A program made the translations under genes and the position numbers. DNA of 64,000 nucleotides, taken from contig JAOZPP010000007.1 of the NCBI GenBank assembly GCA_029932675.1, positions 1-64,000 of the forward strand. The letters are read 5' to 3'. Below, piece by piece: positions 58,086 to 64,000 of the stretch. The stretch's first letter is position 1. Every line of letters begins with the position of its first letter. The DNA comes from a bacterium. GTDB taxonomy: Bacteria; SM23-81; DAOVCL01. The notes beneath the pieces are model-generated. The model was not told where the DNA came from, made no database searches, and was given only the letters and a program-made list of their open reading frames with translations.

Positions 58086-59354
58086 TTAAAAATTCTGATT
58101 TGGTCGTCTTATTAGCGGCACTGTTATGCTCCCATCCATTAAAAATAACACCTTTGCCTCAGGCCCTTTCTCCTCAATTGCTCGATCGATTGCCTCCTGG
58201 ACCGAATGGAAAGGTTTGATGAAGACGGCCTCCATCTCCTGGGCATCAAGGTCTGTTACCCCCCACATCTGGGCCCAGGTGGCTATCTCCGCCATCTTCG
58301 CCGCCTTATGATAACCCAACTTGTAGCCCTTCTCTATCTCCGCCAGCGCCTCCTCTGGGGTATGAGACCGGGAGAGCAGATCGAAGAATACCCGGTCCCC
58401 AATCCCGGTTCTGCACTGGGAAACCATAATGAGGATACCCCCCTCCTTCAAGGCCAATTTCCCGTTGTCCAAAGCCTTCTGGGATTGATAGAGGTCAACA
58501 TCCATCGGATAGGGCGCGACTGAAACAACTACATCTGCCCTCTCCTCCGTCTCCACACAGAATACCTCCCTTGCCTTGGCTATAGCAGCATAGAACGAGT
58601 CGTGAATATGACCTGCGGTAGCTGCATATAACCTTCGTTCGCGGTCAAGCACGGTCTGGATGGAGAATATCTCTTTATCTTTAATTGTCTCCAAGGCGTC
58701 TATCATATCCTCATGGACTGGGTTCCCTTCTAAGGCAAGGGCGCGAGCCCGGGGATCGAGAGCATACTTGTGATTTTGCTCTACCGTCTTATAGCTGGCG
58801 ATACCGGGGAGAAACGATTTTCTGCCCCCCGTGTAACCGGCGAAATAATGTGGTTCCACAGAACCTATGGGGACCAGTTTATCCGCCTGAAGACCTAACC
58901 TATTTACCCACATCTCGGTGCCGTTCTTCGAAGTTCCTATATACACCATATCCTCGGTTTTCTTGGAGTCATGAACGAAGATCCTCTCCTGGAACTCCCC
59001 ATAATATCTCCCAAAGATAAATCTAAACTCCTCATCCGTAGGTGCCCGATGAATCCCAGTGGCCACTATGAATCTGATGGCTTTATCCTTGATCTTATCA
59101 TAAATGATCTCCAGAACCTTCGCCGTTGGGGTTGGCCTCGTCCCGTCATTGACGATGAACAAAACATCCTTGGCATCGGAGAGAAACTCCTCAAATCTCT
59201 TGGAGTTTATTGGGTTCTCGATAGCCTTGACTAAGGTCTCCCTCTCATCTGAGACCTCCACCTCATTGGGATAGAGGATCCCTAACACATTTCTCTCGGG
59301 GACCTGAACCCCAACCTCTCCCTTTCCATAGGGAATTTTTATCTCCATGGCCAT
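58086..59354 (-). CDS. LarA-like (lactate racemase family) protein
   Basis: FIVATGIHRAPTDEE, EPHYFAGYTGGRKSFLPGIASYKTVEQNH. Confidence 0.88.
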   Translation of the reverse strand: MAMEIKIPYGKGEVGVQVPERNVLGILYPNEVEVSDERETLVKAIENPINSKRFEEFLSDAKDVLFIVNDGTRPTPTAKVLEIIYDKIKDKAIRFIVATGIHRAPTDEEFRFIFGRYYGEFQERIFVHDSKKTEDMVYIGTSKNGTEMWVNRLGLQADKLVPIGSVEPHYFAGYTGGRKSFLPGIASYKTVEQNHKYALDPRARALALEGNPVHEDMIDALETIKDKEIFSIQTVLDRERRLYAATAGHIHDSFYAAIAKAREVFCVETEERADVVVSVAPYPMDVDLYQSQKALDNGKLALKEGGILIMVSQCRTGIGDRVFFDLLSRSHTPEEALAEIEKGYKLGYHKAAKMAEIATWAQMWGVTDLDAQEMEAVFIKPFHSVQEAIDRAIEEKGPEAKVLFLMDGSITVPLIRRPNQNF

Positions 59355-59385
59355 AAGATAATATGAAGTTACCTTTCAGTTCGTT

Positions 59386-60135
59386 TCAGATCTCCCCACC
59401 ACCGAGAATCATATCGAGCAGCTTCCGCGGCCTTTCATCCTCGGGATTATATTTGATGGCCAGTTTGAGGCTCTCTACAGCATTCTTCCATTCGCGGACC
59501 CCCCAATAGGCCTCACCGAGATGGTAATAGGCAGTGGTGTGCTCCGGGTTCTTCTCAATAACCTTTTTTAGATGGGGGATCGCCTCCGCATACTTCCTGC
59601 GGGTTAGATAGAGAATCCCCAACCTATAATGGGCAATTGTCGATTCAGGGCTAACTTTGAGAAATGCTCGATAATCCTCAAAGGCCCTGTCCATCTTGCC
59701 CCGATAGAAGTGCACCATCCCCAGCCAATAATGGGCTATAGAGAAGTCCGGGTCCAATTCAAGGACCTTCTTCAGCATTAATTCGGCATCCTTAAGTCTC
59801 GCCACCCGGAAATAAGCGATGCCCAGGGAATAATAGGCATTTGCATAGTCCGGTTTGAGCTCTATGGTCCTCTTATAACTGGAGATGGCCCCGTTGACAT
59901 CGCCCATTAAGTAGAGAATAACCGCATAAATCATATTAGCTTCAGCATCATCTGGAAGAAGCTCGACCGCCCTCTTCGCCTCCTGCAGGGCGAGTTTCAT
60001 CTTCCCCATCATCCGATATGTCAAGGAGTTTCGTACATGAACTTCTGGGCAGGGGCCCTCCTGGAGTTCAGTCTTATCATAGGGACACCAAATATAATCT
60101 TCAGGGAATTTCCGACCACAAATTTTACATATCAT
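59386..60135 (-). CDS. Zinc-ribbon plus TPR repeat protein
   Basis: CKICGRKFPEDYIWCPYD then tandem TPRs (NAYYSLGIAYFRVARLKDAE...). Confidence 0.85.
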   Translation of the reverse strand: MICKICGRKFPEDYIWCPYDKTELQEGPCPEVHVRNSLTYRMMGKMKLALQEAKRAVELLPDDAEANMIYAVILYLMGDVNGAISSYKRTIELKPDYANAYYSLGIAYFRVARLKDAELMLKKVLELDPDFSIAHYWLGMVHFYRGKMDRAFEDYRAFLKVSPESTIAHYRLGILYLTRRKYAEAIPHLKKVIEKNPEHTTAYYHLGEAYWGVREWKNAVESLKLAIKYNPEDERPRKLLDMILGGGEI

Positions 60136-60514
60136 AATTGAATCTCTCGGCTATTGGTAACCTCTCTCAGAAATTGCCCTAAGAAGATTTGACATCTGGA
60201 TCAATAGGAGATAGATTGTGCATACTATCACAGAATCAACATACCCAGAATACTGAAAATAATAGGTTTCTTTGCCTTGTCAAGGATTTTTTTTGTTTTT
60301 GATGAAAAAGGAGGGCAATATTTATTCTCTAACTTGTGAAAAAATTCACAAAATTTGCCTCATATTGCTCAGGCAAAAAATTGGAGAGCGAGGGAAAATT
60401 CACTTAGGGAAATCTCTCAGGCTGAGGAACCCGAATTATTCATAAAAATAAAAACCTGCAGGTAGCTGCAAACTGCCAATAGCGGAGCGCTCAGAACCCC
60501 TGATCTGACTGAGG

Positions 60515-60534
60515 CATCCCGACTTATCGGGATG
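60515..60534. repeat. Perfect palindrome/hairpin CATCCCGActtaTCGGGATG
   Basis: 8-bp perfect arms, 4-nt loop, intergenic. Confidence 0.6.
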
Positions 60535-60720
60535 TCACCTCACTTTTGGTGATCTGGTTATCCCTAACATTTGGGGTGATGGCAGGCTAAAAAGGAATCG
60601 AAGAATTTCTGTTCCTTATTAATTCTTTGTAGCATGTTTGGATTTCTGTTCATCCTGTCAATCCCCTCTAAAATGGTGGGAAGTGCTGGGTCAAGGTAAT
60701 CGACGTACATCAAAAAAAGC

Positions 60721-60749
60721 TTGACAGAAAATGATTTTTGCTTTATATT
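60721..60749 (+). promoter_or_regulatory. Sigma70-type promoter for the small protein/regulator operon (locus 2)
   Basis: TTGACA-N17-TATATT. Confidence 0.65.
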
Positions 60750-60845
60750 TGATGTTGGGTTTTGTGAGTTTACAGAGCTACGGGCTTTTTTTGTTTCCTC
60801 ACACTTGCCACAATAACCAGGAAGAACTTACCAATTTGATTATGA

Positions 60846-60962
60846 GGTGGCAGAACCCTGATTCTGCCACCACCTGCTTGTGGAGTGGTGTGACTCCTGT
60901 CACAGCCTACGCCAACAGGAGTTGCCACACTCCATACTTGCCGTCAGAACCGGGGTTCTGAC
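60846..60962 (+). repeat. Composite three-hairpin element (right copy) in the predicted 5' leader of locus 2
   Basis: GGTGGCAGAAccctgaTTCTGCCACC, GTGGTGTGACTCCTGTCACAGCCTACGCCAACAGGAGTTGCCACAC, GTCAGAACCggGGTTCTGAC. Confidence 0.75.
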
Positions 60963-61026
60963 AGCTCGGTGAAAAAGGTTTTTCATTCTTAATTCTCAAT
61001 TCCCCCCCTTGTGAGGTGATGGTAAG

Positions 61027-61350
61027 ATGGTAAAGAAATTTTCGGTTGGCCTGTTGGTTTTGGTGGTTTTGCTTGGTCCTATTAGTAGCTTCTGGGTAAA
61101 GCCAGCACAGGCCAATACCGGGGATGAGCGTCGGGTAATGCTCTGCGCCGCCTGGCCGTGGGAGGATGGGGGATGGAGTATGGCAACTCCTCCGGGTTCA
61201 GATCAAAATCCGGCAACTTCCCCAACCAATTCTGTCAGGTCAGCAGGCAAACCTGAGCTCCAAAAAGTTCAGCGGAAACCGCAGAAGTCGTTCTGGTCTC
61301 GCTTCCAATTCTTCCTTTTTAACCTCGGGCTACCCTTTGGGGATAAGTAG
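61027..61350 (+). CDS. Small exported protein, putative signal/precursor peptide (locus 2)
   Basis: MVKKFSVGLLVLVVLLGPISSFWVKPAQA/NTGDERRVMLCAAWPWEDGGW...; paralogue of 4934..5302; same TGTGAGGTGAT ribosome-binding context. Confidence 0.77.
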   Translation: MVKKFSVGLLVLVVLLGPISSFWVKPAQANTGDERRVMLCAAWPWEDGGWSMATPPGSDQNPATSPTNSVRSAGKPELQKVQRKPQKSFWSRFQFFLFNLGLPFGDK

Positions 61351-61352
61351 GG

Positions 61353-64000
61353 ATGGAGGTGGGTAGAATGAGAAGAGCCAGGACAAAGCCACGGAAGGAA
61401 GAGGTGGCACTGCGGGAGCTAAAGGAGAAGGTGGAAACCCTTCTCAAGGCGGGGGAGTATGCGCAGGTTGTGGAGGAGATAGAGGCTTTTTCCCAGGGAT
61501 ATACTCCTAAGGAAAGGGACCTGGATTGGGCGGAACTACAGGTGAGATTGTCCTTTGCCCAGGAGCAGTTGGGCAGGTATGATACTGAGGCAGCCGAGGC
61601 GGCATACGAGGCATTAAAGCTCACCGACAGACGAAGGGAAGTAGGTACGGTTGAGTGGATATTGGGGAAGATACTCTTGGGTTTGGGAGAAACAAAGAGT
61701 GCGCTCAGGTATTTGAGGAATAGTTTCTCTGAATTTGATAGAATGGAGGATGAAAAAAGGAAGGCCCAGGTTCTTAATACGTTGGGTCAAGGCTATTTCC
61801 TCAGCGGGTGTTTAAAGGAGGCCGTTAAATATCTCACTGAGTCTCTCGATTTATGCAAGAGGGAAGCTAAGGATGATCAGCGGCTTAAGGCAATGATTTC
61901 GAGCAACCTGGGGACTTGCCATATCTTGACAGGTAAGTGGCCCTTGGCCTCCAAGTTGCTTAGATCAAGCTTGATGTTCTATGAAGCGTTGAATGACACA
62001 TTGAGAATTTGTAGGAGACTGTGTGGGCTTTGTAGGCTCTATATCCTGCAGAGGAGGTGGGATAAAGCCTCTGAAATCACTGAGCTCTTGGAGCGGGCCC
62101 AAAGGCTGGCCCAAGAGGGCGGGTATCAAAGGGAGTTGGCCACAGTCTGGGAGACAAGGGGCTGGTGGGAGGTGGCTCTGGCCCAGCGGGAGGGTGGCTC
62201 TCATTTAGGGGCAGCAGAGCAGGCTTTGATACAGGCCCTGCAGATTGGCCAGCGGATAGCCCCCCAGGGCGATATAGTGATGGAGGCAAGTGAGAGGTTA
62301 GGCTGGGTCTGCCTTATGCGGGGCAGCCTGGAGGGTGCTTTAAGCTATGGGGAGCGCAGCCTGAGGCTTGCCCGGCGGCTGGGCTCCGTTTATGACGAAG
62401 GGCTGGCCCACAGGCTCTTAGGGGCAGTCTATCAGAAGAGGGGCAAGAGAGGAAAGGCGAAGGAGCATTTCTCCCGCAGCATCTCCCTTTTGGAGGAGGC
62501 GGAGGCTCGGTATGACCTGGGGATAAGTCTCCTTTACAGTGGAAGCCTTCTGGTTAAGGATGGGGACTTTCGCCCTGAGGGGGAGAGGCAGTTGCTGGAG
62601 GCTGGGAGGGTATTTGAGGAACTCAAGCTCAGCTACTGGCTGGGAAGGTGCATTGCCCAGAGGGCTCGGGGGTTGATCCTGGATAACCGCTTGGACAAGG
62701 CCAGGGAGGCTCTTGAGAGGGCAAGGTCGTTGCTGGAGGAGGCTGGAGAGGGGGAGGCCTTGAGGGAAGTTGAAGAGGTGGAGGCCCAATGGGAGGGGGC
62801 CTCTGGTCAGGCGATTGCCCAGGCCAGGGAGGAGCAGGAGCTTTTGGAGAGGTTGGGGCAGACATCTGTTGAAGAGCTGGGTAAGCTCCTCCAGGAGGTA
62901 GCTCAGAGGGTAGCAGCCCAGCGGGGGCTTATTGGATACAGGGGCAGTGAGAGGATGGTCTTAGGAGGGCATTGGGGGATGGAGGAGGGAGAGGCCAGGG
63001 AGCTTCTCCAGGAGTTGGTGGATGGGGAGGTGCTTAGGCCCAGGCAGCCAGTTATCTCCTCTTTCGGCTCAGAGGATGCGAGATTTCCCTTTCTGAGGGG
63101 CAGGGGGATAACCAGCCTGATGTTTGTTCCCTTTGGGTTAAACAGCAAGGTAGAGGGACTTCTCTATCTGGACAGGAGATCAGGGGGGCCCTTTCGGCAG
63201 AGGGAGATGGATTTCTTTGTGCGGGCAGCAGGGATGTTGCAGTTTAAGGTGGTGGAGTTTCAGAGGGATGAGCTCCTTCGGGAGAACCTTCTGCTCAAGG
63301 AAAGGCTGGAGGAGGAGTATGGCTTTGGCAACATAGTCACTGTCAACCCCAAACTGAAGCAAGCTCTGCGGACTGCTCAAAGGTTCAAGGATTCCGGACT
63401 TCACATTCTCCTCCAGGGGGAGACAGGGACCGGAAAAGAACTTTTGGCCAGGGCCATTCACTATAGCAGCGAGAGGAGGGGAAAAAAGTTTGTGCCGGTA
63501 AACTGTGCCGCCTTCACCGACACCCTTTTGGAGAGCGAGTTCTTTGGCCACAAGAGGGGTTCCTTTACCAATGCCCTTCAGGACAAGAGGGGGCTTTTTG
63601 AGGAAGCCGATGGGGGGACCTTGTTCTTGGATGAGGTAACCAATGCCAGTGAGGAGTTGCAGGCTAAGCTGTTGCGGGCGATAGAGGAGATGGAGGTAAG
63701 GAAGGTAGGGGAGACCAGATCTAAGAAGGTGGATGTGCGGATAATTGGGGCCACCAACAGGGACCTGGGGGAGATGGTAGAGGCTGGTAAATTCCGCAAG
63801 GACCTCTACTACAGGCTCAAGGGGGTGGAGATAGAGCTACCTCCCTTAAGGGAGAGGAAGGAGGATATCCCGCCGCTTATCAACCATTTCCTCAATCTCT
63901 CTGCCCAGAAGGGAGGGGGGAGGATAAAGGGGGTAACCCAGGAGGCGATGGAACTTCTTGTTGCCTATGACTGGCCGGGGAATGTGCGGGAGTTGAAGAA
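61353..64000 (+). CDS. TPR-GAF-sigma54 AAA+ regulator (locus 2; C-terminus off the right edge)
   Basis: Open frame from ATG 61353 to the window end: TPRs, GAF-like region, GETGTGKELLARAIHYSS, GSFTNA in place of GAFTGA, GGTLFLDEVTNAS, WPGNVRELK. Absent from the ORF track because it has no stop. Confidence 0.92.
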   Translation, partial: MEVGRMRRARTKPRKEEVALRELKEKVETLLKAGEYAQVVEEIEAFSQGYTPKERDLDWAELQVRLSFAQEQLGRYDTEAAEAAYEALKLTDRRREVGTVEWILGKILLGLGETKSALRYLRNSFSEFDRMEDEKRKAQVLNTLGQGYFLSGCLKEAVKYLTESLDLCKREAKDDQRLKAMISSNLGTCHILTGKWPLASKLLRSSLMFYEALNDTLRICRRLCGLCRLYILQRRWDKASEITELLERAQRLAQEGGYQRELATVWETRGWWEVALAQREGGSHLGAAEQALIQALQIGQRIAPQGDIVMEASERLGWVCLMRGSLEGALSYGERSLRLARRLGSVYDEGLAHRLLGAVYQKRGKRGKAKEHFSRSISLLEEAEARYDLGISLLYSGSLLVKDGDFRPEGERQLLEAGRVFEELKLSYWLGRCIAQRARGLILDNRLDKAREALERARSLLEEAGEGEALREVEEVEAQWEGASGQAIAQAREEQELLERLGQTSVEELGKLLQEVAQRVAAQRGLIGYRGSERMVLGGHWGMEEGEARELLQELVDGEVLRPRQPVISSFGSEDARFPFLRGRGITSLMFVPFGLNSKVEGLLYLDRRSGGPFRQREMDFFVRAAGMLQFKVVEFQRDELLRENLLLKERLEEEYGFGNIVTVNPKLKQALRTAQRFKDSGLHILLQGETGTGKELLARAIHYSSERRGKKFVPVNCAAFTDTLLESEFFGHKRGSFTNALQDKRGLFEEADGGTLFLDEVTNASEELQAKLLRAIEEMEVRKVGETRSKKVDVRIIGATNRDLGEMVEAGKFRKDLYYRLKGVEIELPPLRERKEDIPPLINHFLNLSAQKGGGRIKGVTQEAMELLVAYDWPGNVRELK

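Noticed and set aside
61319-63799. Several minus-strand ORFs at the right end
   Set aside because: Antisense to the TPR-sigma54 regulator, which is open to the window end on the plus strand.

Overview
64 kb bacterial (likely anaerobic, Desulfobacterota-like by gene content) window. It is dominated by one large electron-transfer and carbon-metabolism block, nearly all on the minus strand: about seven HdrA-family genes, about eight MvhD-type modules, FlxABCD/HdrABC sets, a [NiFe] hydrogenase, two 2-oxoacid:ferredoxin oxidoreductases, SucCD, a soluble fumarate-reductase-like pair, TusA/DsrE, GTP-PEPCK, a FAD-linked oxidase and a LarA-like protein. Three observations stand out. (1) Two paralogous two-gene units lie at the two ends of the window. 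Each encodes a ~108-122 aa exported small protein (mature N-terminus NTG-x-ER..ML.AA.PW) followed at once by a TPR-GAF-sigma54-AAA+ regulator. This is a candidate uncharacterised peptide/TPR-sensor regulatory system. (2) An HdrA is split in the ORF track by two in-frame UGA codons that fall exactly on the CxxC cysteines (UAIU). Two SECIS-like hairpins follow directly, and tRNA-Sec plus selB lie a few kb away. (3) A ~120 nt three-hairpin element with compensatory differences is present in front of two exported-protein genes. The annotation rests on motif recognition and reading-frame inspection only; no database searches were run.
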